A DNA stretch of 51,773 bases from DASQGA01 sp035535315. Its GTDB lineage: Bacteria > Actinomycetota > Thermoleophilia > Gaiellales > Gaiellaceae. Every line of letters begins with the position of its first letter. Position 1 is the first letter of the stretch. The position numbers and the translations under genes were made by a program. This document shows positions 9,025 through 17,837 of the stretch, piece by piece. Under the pieces are notes generated by a model. That model ran no database searches. It was not told the origin of the DNA and was given only the letters and a program-made list of their open reading frames with translations. The DNA is taken from contig DATLQD010000038.1 of the NCBI GenBank assembly GCA_035535315.1, positions 1 to 51,773 on the forward strand, in the 5' to 3' direction.

Positions 9025-10203
9025 CTAGCCCGTGGGCCTGAAGGCCCGGCCTGGGTCTCCAGCGGCACGGGCAAGAAGTGCCAGCGCCTTCAGGAGAGGC
9101 CGGGCCGGCCCGCGGGTCAGGCGCACGTCGGCGAGGTCTCCCTGGAGAATCCGCTCGACGACGTTCCACACGAGCTGGGTCTGCGCCAGCGCGAAGGACG
9201 TACGGGGGAAGCGGTCGAGCGCCGCCTTGATGCTCCAGGAGGCCCAGAGCAGGGGCGCGAGCTGGCGCGTGAGCCGGGGACCGTAGGGGTCGAGCGTCTC
9301 CTCCCGGCCCTCGAGCACGTCCAGCACGGCTCTTGTCGCGAGCGAACCGCTGAGGATCCCCTCGTACATCCCGTCGCCGGACACCGGGTCGACGAGGCCG
9401 GCTGCATCCCCGACGAGCAGCGCTGGGCCTCGCGAGAGGCAGGAGGACGGCAGCCGCATTGGAAGCCGGAAGCCGCGGAGCTCGCCGAGCTCCTCGAGCT
9501 CGGCTCCGTGCCGCTCGCAGAGGCGGCGCAGGTGCTCACGGAGCCGGGGGCCTTCCTCGGTCGACCCGCCGACGCCGAAGTTGACGTGGTCGCCCTTGGG
9601 GAACACCCACGCGTACCCGCCCGGCACGGTGGCGAAGTCGATCAGGAGGCGCCCGCGGAAGCGCTCGCGGTCGATGCGCCCGTAGGAGAGGTTGCCTTCG
9701 AGCGCAACCCCAACCGCCTGGTTGCCGCCGAGCTCGAGCGCTCGCGCCGACACGCCGTTGATCCCGTCCGCGCCGACGACGGTCCTCGCGGCGATGCGGT
9801 CACCGTTGACTCTGACGGTCGCGCTCTTCCCGTTCGGCTCGACACCCGAGACCTTCGTCCCGTCCCGGAACTCGACGCCTACCGCCGCAGCCTGCTCGAC
9901 GAGGTAGGCATCGAGTCGCTTCCGTTGCGTCATGTAGACGAGCGGCTTGCCACTGCCGCGCTCGACCCGCTTGTCGTATCCGAGGCCGAGCTCGGCGATC
10001 GTGACGACTTCCTCGACGACCGGATCGATGGAGAAGGGCAGGAGCCGCGCGGCACGGCCGGTCACCCCTCCTCCACAGGGCTTGTCGCGCGGGAAGCGCG
10101 CGCGGTCAAGGAGGAGAACAGAGACTCCTTCGTGGGCGAGTCGGTACGCCGTCGTGGAGCCGGCGGGGCCGGCTCCAACGACGACACAGTCGTAGCGCTT
10201 CAC
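9025..10203 (-). CDS. geranylgeranyl reductase family FAD-dependent oxidoreductase
   Basis: Flavoprotein of the family that saturates isoprenoid double bonds, for example in geranylgeranyl or menaquinone side chains. The FAD-binding Rossmann motif GAGPAG begins near residue 9, followed by the DKPCGGGV loop (about 40-47) and the second FAD motif VGDAAGLVDPVSGDGM (about 265-280). It is 392 aa and full length. The start is GTG at 10203, 18 bp after the pnp stop. This gene is not a usual member of the rpsO-pnp-pepR-dapB block, so it looks like a lineage-specific insertion in an otherwise conserved order. The exact lipid or quinone substrate cannot be deduced. Confidence 0.88.
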   Translation of the reverse strand: MKRYDCVVVGAGPAGSTTAYRLAHEGVSVLLLDRARFPRDKPCGGGVTGRAARLLPFSIDPVVEEVVTIAELGLGYDKRVERGSGKPLVYMTQRKRLDAYLVEQAAAVGVEFRDGTKVSGVEPNGKSATVRVNGDRIAARTVVGADGINGVSARALELGGNQAVGVALEGNLSYGRIDRERFRGRLLIDFATVPGGYAWVFPKGDHVNFGVGGSTEEGPRLREHLRRLCERHGAELEELGELRGFRLPMRLPSSCLSRGPALLVGDAAGLVDPVSGDGMYEGILSGSLATRAVLDVLEGREETLDPYGPRLTRQLAPLLWASWSIKAALDRFPRTSFALAQTQLVWNVVERILQGDLADVRLTRGPARPLLKALALLARAAGDPGRAFRPTG

Positions 10204-10221
10204 TCGCGCATCTGCCGGGTG

Positions 10222-12693
10222 CTAGCGGCGGTTCCGCTCGCGGCCGCGGTCGCGTCCGCGGTCACCGTCACGAGGCCGCTCCGAGCGCTCTCGGGGCGGT
10301 GCGTCCTTGGCTCGCTCGATCAGCTCCTCGGGTTGCACGAGGTTGCCGTTCTCGTGCTTGGCGACGAGCTTCAAGCCGATCCGGCCGCGTGCCTTGTCGA
10401 CCTCTTGGACGATGACGTCGAGTACATCGCCGCGGGCCATGACGTCCTCGATATGAGCGACGCGGCCGGGGCCGACGTTGGAGACGTGCAGTAAGCCGTC
10501 GGTGCCCTTCTTGAGCTCGACGAAGGCACCGAAGTCCGTCGTCTTCACGACCTTACCGGTGTACTCGTCTCCGACCTCGGGCTCCTTGGTGAGGTTCTCG
10601 ATCGCGGCGATCGCCTCTCGCGCCTTCGTGCCTTCCGTGGCGTAGATGAGGATGGTGCCGTCCTCTTCGATGTCGATCTGGACGTCGTAATCGGACTCGA
10701 GCGAGCGAATCGTCTCACCGCCCTTGCCGATCACCATGCCGATCTTCTCCGGGTCGATCTTGACCGTCGAGATCCGCGGTGCGTTCTCGGAGAGTTCCGA
10801 GCGAACCTCGGGGATCGCCTCGGCCATCTTGTCGAGGATGAACTCGCGCGCCCGCTTTGCCTGCTCGAGCGCGTTTCGCATGATCTCCTGCGTGACGCCG
10901 GTGATCTTGATGTCCATTTGGAGAGCCGTGATGCCCTCGCGCGACCCGGCCACCTTGAAGTCCATGTCGCCGAGATGATCCTCCGCTCCCTGGATGTCGG
11001 TCAGGATGACGTAGTCGTCACCCTCCTTGACGAGGCCCATGGCGATTCCCGAGACGGGCCGCTTGATCGGCACGCCTGCGTCCATGAGCGCCAGCGTCGA
11101 GCCGCACACCGATCCCATCGACGAGGAGCCGTTCGACTCGAGCGTCTCCGAGACGAGGCGGATCGTGTACGGAAAGTCCTCCGCCGGCGGAATCATGGCC
11201 TCGAGGGCCCGCTGCGCGAGCGCCCCGTGGCCGATGTCGCGCCGCTTTGGGCCGCGCATAAAACCGGTCTCGCCCACTGAGTAGGGCGGGAAGTTGTAGT
11301 GGTGCATGAAGCGACGGTCCGTCTCGAGCGACAGATCGTCGATCCGCTGCCCCTCCTTCGCGGTTCCGAGCGTCAGGAGCGTCATGATCTGGGTCTGCCC
11401 GCGGGTGAAGAGCGCCGAGCCGTGTGTTCGCGGCGCGACGCCGACCTCGCACTCGATCTCGCGGATCTCCTCGGTGCCGCGACCGTCGGGGCGGCGCTTG
11501 TCGACGGCAATCTTCCGCCGGACGAGCTCCTTGTAGACGGCCTCGGCCGCCTTCTTCACGAACTGCTTGGTCATCCCGTCCTTCACGAGCGGAGCATCCC
11601 CGTCGACGGTCGCGGGACCGGCCGGGAAAGGCACCTCGACGGTGTCGATGATCCGGTCGAAGAGGAGAGCCCGCTTGGCGGACTTGAGCTCCTTCGAATC
11701 CTGCTCGGCCTCGGTCAGCTCGCGCAGATCGCTCTCGAACTGATCGCGTACCGGGCCGATCACAGCCTCCAGGCGAACGCGCTCGAGGATGAGCCCGAAG
11801 CTGGACTTGACCTGCATCCGCTTGACGATGTCCTCCTCGGTGGAGGTCATCGAGAGCGGCGGGCAGAGCTCGTCGACGAGCTCGTCGACGACCGCGGCGG
11901 CCTCGCGAAGGCCTTCGGCGGCGATCCGCTCCCGGATCCGATCCCCGTGCGACGCCTCGAGCTTTTCCGTCAGATCCGTGTCGAGCCATTTCGGCTTGCC
12001 GGCCTGCCGGCGGAGATCTTCCTGCGCCTCACACAGCTTCTTGATCTCGGCATGCGCAAGGTCGAGCGCCTCGAGGAGGACCTCTTCGGTCACCTCGTCG
12101 GCTCCGGCTTCGACCATCGTGAGACCGTCCTTTGTGCCGACCACGATCAGATCGAACTTGGACTCCTCGGCCGACTCGGGCAAGGTCGGATTGAGTACGA
12201 GCTGCCCGTCGATCTGTCCGACCCGCACGGCGCCGACGGGTCCGAAGAACGGCAGCGGCGACAACATGAGCGCAGCCGAGGCGCCGTTGATACAGAGGAT
12301 GTCGTGTGCGGTGATGAGGTCGGCCGAGAGAATCGTGCAGATGACCTGAACTTCGTTCCGGAAGCCCTTGGGCCAGAGCGGGCGGATCGGCCGGTCGATC
12401 ATGCGGGCGGTCAGGATCGCCTTCTCGGTCGGGCGCCCCTCTCGCTTAAAAAAGCCGCCGGGGATCTTCCCGGCTGCGTACATCCGCTCCTCGACGTCGA
12501 CGGTAAGCGGGAAAAAGTCCGCTCCCTCACGCGGCTCGGGCCGTCCATGCGCCGTGGCGAGCACCATGCACTCGCCGGCTCGCACGACGACGGAGCCGCC
12601 GGCCTGCTTGGCCAGCTTGCCCGTCTCGAACGATATTTCCTCGCGTCCAACTGTGACCGACACCGCGGCCTGGGACGTTTCGATCGTACTCAT
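10222..12693 (-). CDS. pnp: polyribonucleotide nucleotidyltransferase (PNPase)
   Basis: Phosphorolytic 3'-5' exoribonuclease of mRNA turnover. Two RNase PH-like domains flank a helical linker; a KH domain with IGKGGETI follows (about 640-705), then an S1 domain (about 707-785) and a basic Arg/Asp-rich tail (about 790-823). The start is ATG at 12693, preceded by AGGAGG at 7 nt; the open frame extends further upstream but without homology. At 823 aa it is longer than E. coli PNPase because of the tail, as in many actinobacteria. It lies directly downstream of rpsO, with two hairpins in the 103-bp gap. Confidence 0.98.
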   Translation of the reverse strand: MSTIETSQAAVSVTVGREEISFETGKLAKQAGGSVVVRAGECMVLATAHGRPEPREGADFFPLTVDVEERMYAAGKIPGGFFKREGRPTEKAILTARMIDRPIRPLWPKGFRNEVQVICTILSADLITAHDILCINGASAALMLSPLPFFGPVGAVRVGQIDGQLVLNPTLPESAEESKFDLIVVGTKDGLTMVEAGADEVTEEVLLEALDLAHAEIKKLCEAQEDLRRQAGKPKWLDTDLTEKLEASHGDRIRERIAAEGLREAAAVVDELVDELCPPLSMTSTEEDIVKRMQVKSSFGLILERVRLEAVIGPVRDQFESDLRELTEAEQDSKELKSAKRALLFDRIIDTVEVPFPAGPATVDGDAPLVKDGMTKQFVKKAAEAVYKELVRRKIAVDKRRPDGRGTEEIREIECEVGVAPRTHGSALFTRGQTQIMTLLTLGTAKEGQRIDDLSLETDRRFMHHYNFPPYSVGETGFMRGPKRRDIGHGALAQRALEAMIPPAEDFPYTIRLVSETLESNGSSSMGSVCGSTLALMDAGVPIKRPVSGIAMGLVKEGDDYVILTDIQGAEDHLGDMDFKVAGSREGITALQMDIKITGVTQEIMRNALEQAKRAREFILDKMAEAIPEVRSELSENAPRISTVKIDPEKIGMVIGKGGETIRSLESDYDVQIDIEEDGTILIYATEGTKAREAIAAIENLTKEPEVGDEYTGKVVKTTDFGAFVELKKGTDGLLHVSNVGPGRVAHIEDVMARGDVLDVIVQEVDKARGRIGLKLVAKHENGNLVQPEELIERAKDAPPRERSERPRDGDRGRDRGRERNRR

Positions 12694-12726
12694 ATTGCCT
12701 CCTGTCTTCTTGCGGAGGACGGAGGC

Positions 12727-12789
12727 GGAGGTTTGAGGCAGACCCGGGCTCGGGGGCTCCCTCAAACTTCCACCGGCGCCCTCCGCCGG
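12727..12789 (-). promoter_or_regulatory. two hairpins in the rpsO-pnp intergenic RNA
   Basis: Arms at 12727-12738 and 12760-12771 form a 12-bp stem with one non-Watson-Crick pair. A second stem is made by CCGGCG (12773-12778) and CGCCGG (12784-12789) around a 5-nt loop. Neither is followed by a U-tract, so they look like processing or autoregulatory hairpins rather than terminators. In Escherichia coli a hairpin between rpsO and pnp is the RNase III site used for PNPase autoregulation; the parallel is positional only. Confidence 0.55.
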
Positions 12790-12796
12790 CCCGGCG

Positions 12797-13066
12797 CTAC
12801 CGGCGCAGGCCCAGTTCCTTGATGAGGTCTCGGTAGCCCTCCACGTTTCTCCGTTGAAGGTAGTTCAGAAGCCGGCGGCGCTGGCCGACGAGCTTCAGAA
12901 GCCCTCGACGCGAGTGGTGATCCTTCTTGTGCGTCCGCAGGTGTTCGGTGAGATAGGTAATGCGTTGCGTAAGCAGCGCCACCTGCACCTCCGGCGACCC
13001 GGTGTCCGAGTCGCTCTTTCCGTATGTGCCTACGACCTCTTGCTTCGCTTCCTTCGTCAGAGTCAT
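12797..13066 (-). CDS. rpsO: 30S ribosomal protein S15
   Basis: Primary 16S rRNA-binding protein of the small-subunit platform. The 89-aa product from ATG 13066 has the classic features: TGSPEVQVALLTQRI, the THKKDHHSRRGLL segment that contacts rRNA, and the QRRRLLNYL helix. The open frame extends upstream to 13162 but that part has no homology. It heads the rpsO-pnp pair. Its start lies only 19 bp from the divergent gamma-glutamyltransferase start, so any rpsO promoter must overlap the beginning of that gene. Confidence 0.98.
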   Translation of the reverse strand: MTLTKEAKQEVVGTYGKSDSDTGSPEVQVALLTQRITYLTEHLRTHKKDHHSRRGLLKLVGQRRRLLNYLQRRNVEGYRDLIKELGLRR

Positions 13067-13085
13067 TGGCCGTAGGCTAGCAAAG

Positions 13086-14540
13086 GTGCCGCGCTCGTCC
13101 GGTGACGCTTTCGGCTCTCTGGCGGGCAAAAAGCAAGCCGGACCAGGACGCAATGGCCTCACGCCTGGAATTGCCGCGGGGCACCCGGCTACGGCTCAGG
13201 CAGGCCTGGAGATCCTGGTCGAGGGAGGCACGGCAGCCGACGCGGCTGTTGCAGCCTGCCTCGCGTCCTGCGTCGCCGAAACGGTCATGACGGGTCTCGC
13301 GGGCGGCGGGCACGCGCTCTGGTGGGATGCCACCGAACGCCGGACCGAGCTTCTGGACTTCTTCGTCGCGGTTCCGGGCCTGGGCGGTAACACGCGCGGG
13401 ACGGAACTCTTGCTGTTGGCGGTGCCGTTCGGGACCGAGCTCGTCCATTACTCGGTCGGAATCGCCTCCTGCGCCGTTCCGGGCGTACCGGCCGGCCTCG
13501 GCGCACTTCACCGGCGCCGCGGACGGCTGCCATGGTCACGCCTCGTTCAGCCTGGGATCTCCCTGGCAGCCGACGGAGTCGAGATGCCGTCCGCCCACGC
13601 TGCCTGCCTGGCCATGCTCGCGCCCGTGATGACGATGCGGGAAGGGGCGCGGATCTACGCTCCGGGCGGGCACCTCCTCGAAGCAGGCGCGAAGCTGCAG
13701 CAACCCGGCTTGGCCGCTGCTCTGGCCCTCGTGGCGGAGGAGGGGCCCGAGAGCATGTACACCGGCTCGCTCGCCGAGGCTCTGCTCGAGCTCATGGAGG
13801 ACCGCGGCGGCCTCGTCACGGAGGCCGACCTGCGGGCGTACCGGCCCGAGTGGGTGCAGTCGGTCGTGGGCGCCCACGCGGGCTACCGGATCGAGACGCG
13901 GGCCGGGCTTGCTCGGGTGGTTGAGACGCTTGCGGCGCTGCTGCCGCTGGGAGGCCTGTCCGAAGCTGAGCGCGTCAGCGCCCTCGTCGCCGCGCTAACA
14001 GAAACGCCACCCGACGGTCACACCACGAATCTCGTGACCGTCGACGAGGTGGGGAACGCCTGCGTTTTGACAACGAGCCTCGGCCTCGGCTCGGGTGACT
14101 TCCTCCCGGGCTACGACCTTCATCTGAACAGCATGCTCGGCGAAGTCGACCTCGTCGCCGGTCCGCTCGAACCGGGGACGCGGATGGAAAGCATGATGGC
14201 GCCGACGCTTGCGCTTGACGACCAGGGGCCCGCACTCGCGATCGGTGCCGCCGGCGGGACAAGGCTTCGAAGCGCACTGGTCCAGGTGCTGACGGCAGTG
14301 CTCGACGAAGGCTTGGATCCGCGGAGGGCCGTGGGGCGCCCCAGGTTGCACCCCGTGGGCGAGGTGGTTCACGTGGAGCCTGGTTTCGCAGCTTCGGCGC
14401 TGGAAGCGCTCGAGGCCGAGGGGAAGAGCGTCAGACGCTGGCCTGACCTTCATCACTATTTCGGCGGCGTCAGTGCGAGCGGGCGAACAGGCCTGGCGGC
14501 GGACCCGCGTCGGAGCGGCTCGGCGCGACGTCTTTCCTGA
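13086..14540 (+). CDS. gamma-glutamyltransferase family protein
   Basis: Ntn-hydrolase of the gamma-glutamyltranspeptidase family, which cleaves or transfers gamma-glutamyl groups. The large-subunit motif GHPATAQAGLEIL and the region AADAAVAACLASCVAE are near the N-terminus. The autoprocessing site is DGHTTNLVTVDEVGNA, with Thr313 the likely new N-terminal nucleophile of a small subunit of about 170 aa. I start it at GTG 13086; the open frame reaches 12960 but would run antisense through rpsO. At 484 aa it is shorter than typical 550-580 aa enzymes and has no signal peptide, so it is probably cytoplasmic. It is one of few plus-strand genes and interrupts the ribF-rpsO block. Confidence 0.87.
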   Translation: MPRSSGDAFGSLAGKKQAGPGRNGLTPGIAAGHPATAQAGLEILVEGGTAADAAVAACLASCVAETVMTGLAGGGHALWWDATERRTELLDFFVAVPGLGGNTRGTELLLLAVPFGTELVHYSVGIASCAVPGVPAGLGALHRRRGRLPWSRLVQPGISLAADGVEMPSAHAACLAMLAPVMTMREGARIYAPGGHLLEAGAKLQQPGLAAALALVAEEGPESMYTGSLAEALLELMEDRGGLVTEADLRAYRPEWVQSVVGAHAGYRIETRAGLARVVETLAALLPLGGLSEAERVSALVAALTETPPDGHTTNLVTVDEVGNACVLTTSLGLGSGDFLPGYDLHLNSMLGEVDLVAGPLEPGTRMESMMAPTLALDDQGPALAIGAAGGTRLRSALVQVLTAVLDEGLDPRRAVGRPRLHPVGEVVHVEPGFAASALEALEAEGKSVRRWPDLHHYFGGVSASGRTGLAADPRRSGSARRLS

Positions 14541-14691
14541 CGGAACTGTCCGACTCCGACCATCCGACATATCCGCAATGCGGGCACCCAGGGTTGTTCC
14601 GCACGGTGCCGCGACCGGCCGGCTTCGAGTACGTCGACTCGCACCCGAGACATTGCACGGTCACGACCAGGAAGATTCCATCCATATGCAC
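14470..14691 (-). CDS. small zinc-ribbon protein
   Basis: A short protein with a CxxC...CPHCGYVGW arrangement: two Cys in VQCLGC and two in CPHCG about 19 residues later, the pattern of a zinc ribbon. A basic and Ser/Pro-rich C-terminus follows. Function unknown. The start is uncertain: GTG at 14691 has GGGAA about 9 nt upstream, while internal ATG or GTG codons closer to the first Cys are possible. Its 3' end overlaps the 3' end of the convergent gamma-glutamyltransferase gene by about 71 bp. It lies 47 bp upstream of where ribF ends, in the same direction. Confidence 0.68.
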   Translation of the reverse strand: MHMDGIFLVVTVQCLGCESTYSKPAGRGTVRNNPGCPHCGYVGWSESDSSVRKDVAPSRSDAGPPPGLFARSH

Positions 14692-14738
14692 ATCATTCGT
14701 TCCCGGTCCCTGAATTGCACGCCTCCCTGGAAGAATCT

Positions 14739-15605
14739 TTACACCGGCGGCGAGGCCGCTCGAGCCTCGTCCGTGTCTCGCACGATTTGCTCGACGAGGT
14801 CGGCCTCACTCTCGAACGCGCGCTCATCCCGCAGGCGCTCCCAGAGCTCGAGACGGAGCCGCGTGCCGTAGAGATCGCCGGTGAAATCGAGGAGAAAGGC
14901 TTCGATCCGGCGCTCTACGCCGCCGTAATGTGGGTTGACGCCGATCGAAACAGCGGCGCGGTGGCCGAGAGCCTGGCCCGCGTAGATCCCGTACTTCGGG
15001 ACGAGGATGCCCCGGTCGACCGAGAGGTTGGCGGTCGGGAAGCCAAGTGTCCCGCCACGCTGGTCTCCGTAGACGACCGGTCCCTCGAGCTCCGGGGCAC
15101 GACCAAGAAGTGCGGCCGCCTCCCGGATCTCACCGCTTTTCAGGTGCTCGCGGATCCGGCTGGAGGAGACGCCCTCGAGGATGGGCACAGCCCCTGCGTC
15201 AATTCCAAGCGTGCGAAGGAGCTCGAGGTCACCGCGCCGCTTGTGGCCGAACCGGAACCCCTCGCCCGCCAACACGGTCTGGGTGCCGATCGGCCTGAGA
15301 ATCTGCGTTACGAACTCTTCAGGCGCGAGTAGGGAGAGCGCGGTCGTGAACTCGACGGCGAGGACGTCGGCAACGTTGGCTGCTTCGATCAGCTCGAGGC
15401 GGCGCTCGAACGTCGACAGAAGCTCGACCTCGTAGCCGAGAACCGCCCGGGGATGCGGCTGGAAAGTCACGACCGTGGGTCGAAGACCCGTTGCAACCAC
15501 CGCGTCGATGACGGTGCGATGGCCGCGATGGACGCCGTCGAAGGTGCCGATCGCGACCGCCCGCTCGGCCGGTTCGAGCTCGTCAGGCGTCCGTGCGACG
15601 TTCAT
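14739..15605 (-). CDS. ribF: bifunctional riboflavin kinase/FAD synthetase
   Basis: Makes FMN and then FAD from riboflavin. The N-terminal nucleotidyltransferase domain has GTFDGVHRGH at residues 20-29 (HxGH-type motif) and SSSRIREHL at 148-156. The C-terminal flavokinase domain has RGGTLGFPTANL at 183-194. It is 288 aa, marginally shorter than the usual 305-315. The ATG at 15605 overlaps the truB stop as ATGA, so it is coupled to truB, its standard partner. Confidence 0.96.
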   Translation of the reverse strand: MNVARTPDELEPAERAVAIGTFDGVHRGHRTVIDAVVATGLRPTVVTFQPHPRAVLGYEVELLSTFERRLELIEAANVADVLAVEFTTALSLLAPEEFVTQILRPIGTQTVLAGEGFRFGHKRRGDLELLRTLGIDAGAVPILEGVSSSRIREHLKSGEIREAAALLGRAPELEGPVVYGDQRGGTLGFPTANLSVDRGILVPKYGIYAGQALGHRAAVSIGVNPHYGGVERRIEAFLLDFTGDLYGTRLRLELWERLRDERAFESEADLVEQIVRDTDEARAASPPV

Positions 15606-16420
15606 GCGAAAACCGTCTCCGGGCGGATCGCCCTACCGTTCGAGCGGCCGATCGCCACCAGCTCGGGCCCCAGCGTGAGCGCCACCGGTCCCTCCCCCTT
15701 TCCGTCGATCTCGCGGCCGGTGGCGACCAGGCGCAGCTCCTCGGCATCGAGATCGCGGCGCGGCAGGAAGGACACCGCCGCGAGCGGAGGCAGCACTCTG
15801 GTCTCGGAAGCATCCTCGATCGAGAACGGGCCGACCTCACTCCGCCGTAGCGCCAGACAGTGGCCGCCGAGCGCGTCGGCGATCGCCCGGACGTATGTCC
15901 CGCTCGAGACGTGTAGCGCCAGGACCACGCTCGGTGGCTCGTACCGAACGATCTCGAGCGAATGGACCGTGCTCCGGCGCATCGGCATCTCGACGGCAAT
16001 CCCGCGCCGGTGGAGCCGGTAGGCGCGCTCGCCGTCGATCTTGACCGCGGAAGCGGCCGGAACGGGCAGCTCGACCTCTCCGCGCAGTGCTTCGATCTGC
16101 TCCCGCGTCGCAATCTCCGTCTCCTCGAGCTCCTCGCCTTCGGGATCCCCGGTGGTCGTCCGTGCACCGAGGCGGATCTCGGTCTCGTAGCGCTTGTCTA
16201 GCCCAACCAGGTACTGCGCGAGCCGGGTAGCACTGCCGAGGAGCACGAGCAGCAGGCCGCTCGCGAACGGATCCAGGGTGCCGGCGTGCCCTGCCTTCAG
16301 CCCGTAAGTCGCCCGCAAGCGCTTGACTACCGCGAAAGACGACGGCCCGACCGGCTTGTCGACCAGGACCAGCCCACCCCTCGTGGACGACTCGGCACTC
16401 AAGTGCGTAGCCTCCGACAC
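15602..16420 (-). CDS. truB: tRNA pseudouridine(55) synthase
   Basis: Converts U55 of the tRNA T-loop to pseudouridine. The N-terminal GLVLVDKPVGPSSF and the catalytic GHAGTLDPFASGLL (Asp50) are clear, and KRYETEIRLGARTTTGD follows. It is 272 aa with a short C-terminal PUA-like end. The start is GTG at 16420. The 93-bp gap to the upstream nrnA stop shows no convincing terminator. It is in the nusA-infB-rbfA-truB-ribF order expected for this operon. Confidence 0.96.
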   Translation of the reverse strand: MSEATHLSAESSTRGGLVLVDKPVGPSSFAVVKRLRATYGLKAGHAGTLDPFASGLLLVLLGSATRLAQYLVGLDKRYETEIRLGARTTTGDPEGEELEETEIATREQIEALRGEVELPVPAASAVKIDGERAYRLHRRGIAVEMPMRRSTVHSLEIVRYEPPSVVLALHVSSGTYVRAIADALGGHCLALRRSEVGPFSIEDASETRVLPPLAAVSFLPRRDLDAEELRLVATGREIDGKGEGPVALTLGPELVAIGRSNGRAIRPETVFA

Positions 16421-16513
16421 GATTCGCGAGCCACGCGCGCGATTCTCCCGGATAGGCTCGACGCGGTGGGTGGCACGCGGCCGGCCCCAGCCGAGTGGTC
16501 GCCGGACGACCCT

Positions 16514-17518
16514 CTAGGTCTGCGCCAGGAACTCGCGGCGAATGAACTCTGTGATCTCTTCGACACTCGCCTCGGAAGGGAATCCGGCCGCCTGCTTATG
16601 GCCCCCTCCCCCGCTCTTGCGGGCGATGGCCGAGACGTCGAGCCCCTGCTCGGTCGTCCGTAAGCTGACGCGCCGGAGAGGGCCGTTCTGCGTCGGAGGC
16701 TCGCGGATCAGTGCGGCCATCTCGGAGCCTTCGACCGCACGTAGGGAGTCGATGATGCCCTCCGAGAAAGGCTCATCCGCGGCCGTTGCCTCGAAGTCGT
16801 CCTTCTCCAGGTGCGAGACCACGAGCCGGCCTCCCTCGAGGAGCTGCGCATTCTGGAGCGCACGCGCGAGCAGCTTCAGCTTCGCGAACGACACGTTCTC
16901 GTACACACCCTGGAAGACCCTGTGGACGTCCGCGCCCGCTTCGACGAGCTCGGCCGCGAGACGCAGCGCCTTCGCGGTCGTGTTCGCGTACTGGAAGCGC
17001 CCGGTGTCGGTCACGATCGCGATGTAGAGCGCCTCGGCAATGGGCGGAGTCAAATCGACGCCCAGCTCTGCGAGGAGGTCTCTGAGGATCTCACCGGTCG
17101 ACGAGGCATCGGCCACGATCAGGTTGAGATCTCCGAACCTCGAGTTGTCGTGGTGATGATCGATGTCGATGACGAGCGGCGCGTCGTCGAGCAGCTGCCG
17201 GTGCTCCGGCCCCAGGCGGCTCTCGTTGGCGGCGTCCACCGCGATCAGCACTCGCTCGGAGACGTCGTCCGGAAGCGTGCGGACCAGGTCGCCGAGAGCC
17301 ATGAAGCGGTACTCGCGCGGGAGCGGGACCTCACCGAAGAGGTACATGACGGCATCTTTGCCGAGCTCACGGAGCGCGAGCGTCATCGCCACGAGCGAGC
17401 CAAGCGCGTCGCCGTCGGGGTTCTCGTGCGTGGTCACGACGAAACGGTCGGGAGACCTGATCGCATCGGCGACCTTTCGCAGGTCAGTCTGCGTTGGATT
17501 CGTCTGGAGAGAGCTCAT
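16514..17518 (-). CDS. nrnA: DHH-family bifunctional oligoribonuclease/PAP phosphatase (NrnA-like)
   Basis: Degrades nano-RNAs and dephosphorylates 3'-phosphoadenosine-5'-phosphate. The DHH domain has THENPDGDALGS (metal ligands His31, Asp35, Asp37) and DIDHHHDN (about 119-126); the DHHA1 domain ends with GGGGHKQAAGF near residue 310. It is 334 aa and full length. The start is ATG at 17518, overlapping the end of rbfA by 35 bp in another frame, the characteristic rbfA-nrnA junction of Gram-positive operons. Confidence 0.94.
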   Translation of the reverse strand: MSSLQTNPTQTDLRKVADAIRSPDRFVVTTHENPDGDALGSLVAMTLALRELGKDAVMYLFGEVPLPREYRFMALGDLVRTLPDDVSERVLIAVDAANESRLGPEHRQLLDDAPLVIDIDHHHDNSRFGDLNLIVADASSTGEILRDLLAELGVDLTPPIAEALYIAIVTDTGRFQYANTTAKALRLAAELVEAGADVHRVFQGVYENVSFAKLKLLARALQNAQLLEGGRLVVSHLEKDDFEATAADEPFSEGIIDSLRAVEGSEMAALIREPPTQNGPLRRVSLRTTEQGLDVSAIARKSGGGGHKQAAGFPSEASVEEITEFIRREFLAQT

Positions 17519-17837
17519 CGATGAGCTTAGAGAGGCGGACGCCTTCCTCTATCGTCTGATCGTACTCAAACCTCAACTGCGGAGTTCGCTTGAGATGAAG
17601 CTCCCGGTTCACGCGCGCCTGCAAGGGAGCACGGGAGGACTCGAGCCCGGCAAGGGTGGCAACGCGCTTCTTCTCCGAGCCGAGCACGCTGACGAAAACG
17701 GTCGCCTGCCGGAGGTCGGTGCTCGCCCTCACACCCGTGATCGTCACGAAGCCGATCCTAGGGTCTTTGAGCTGGCCGATCCCCTCGGAGAGCACTTCCC
17801 GGAGGGCCTCGTTGATCCGGCGCATGCGCTCAGGCAT
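17484..17837 (-). CDS. rbfA: ribosome-binding factor A
   Basis: Small KH-fold factor for 30S maturation and 16S 5'-end processing. The 117-aa product starts MPERMRRINEAL and contains DPRIGFVTITGVRASTDL, the central family motif, then a C-terminal helix. It overlaps the preceding ylxP-like gene by 8 bp and the following nrnA gene by 35 bp, consistent with coupled translation in the infB operon. Confidence 0.95.
   Translation of the reverse strand: MPERMRRINEALREVLSEGIGQLKDPRIGFVTITGVRASTDLRQATVFVSVLGSEKKRVATLAGLESSRAPLQARVNRELHLKRTPQLRFEYDQTIEEGVRLSKLIDELSPDESNAD

Noticed and set aside
11299..12822. 507-codon plus-strand open frame
   Set aside because: It lies antisense to pnp and shows no domain; the composition is typical of a GC-rich shadow.
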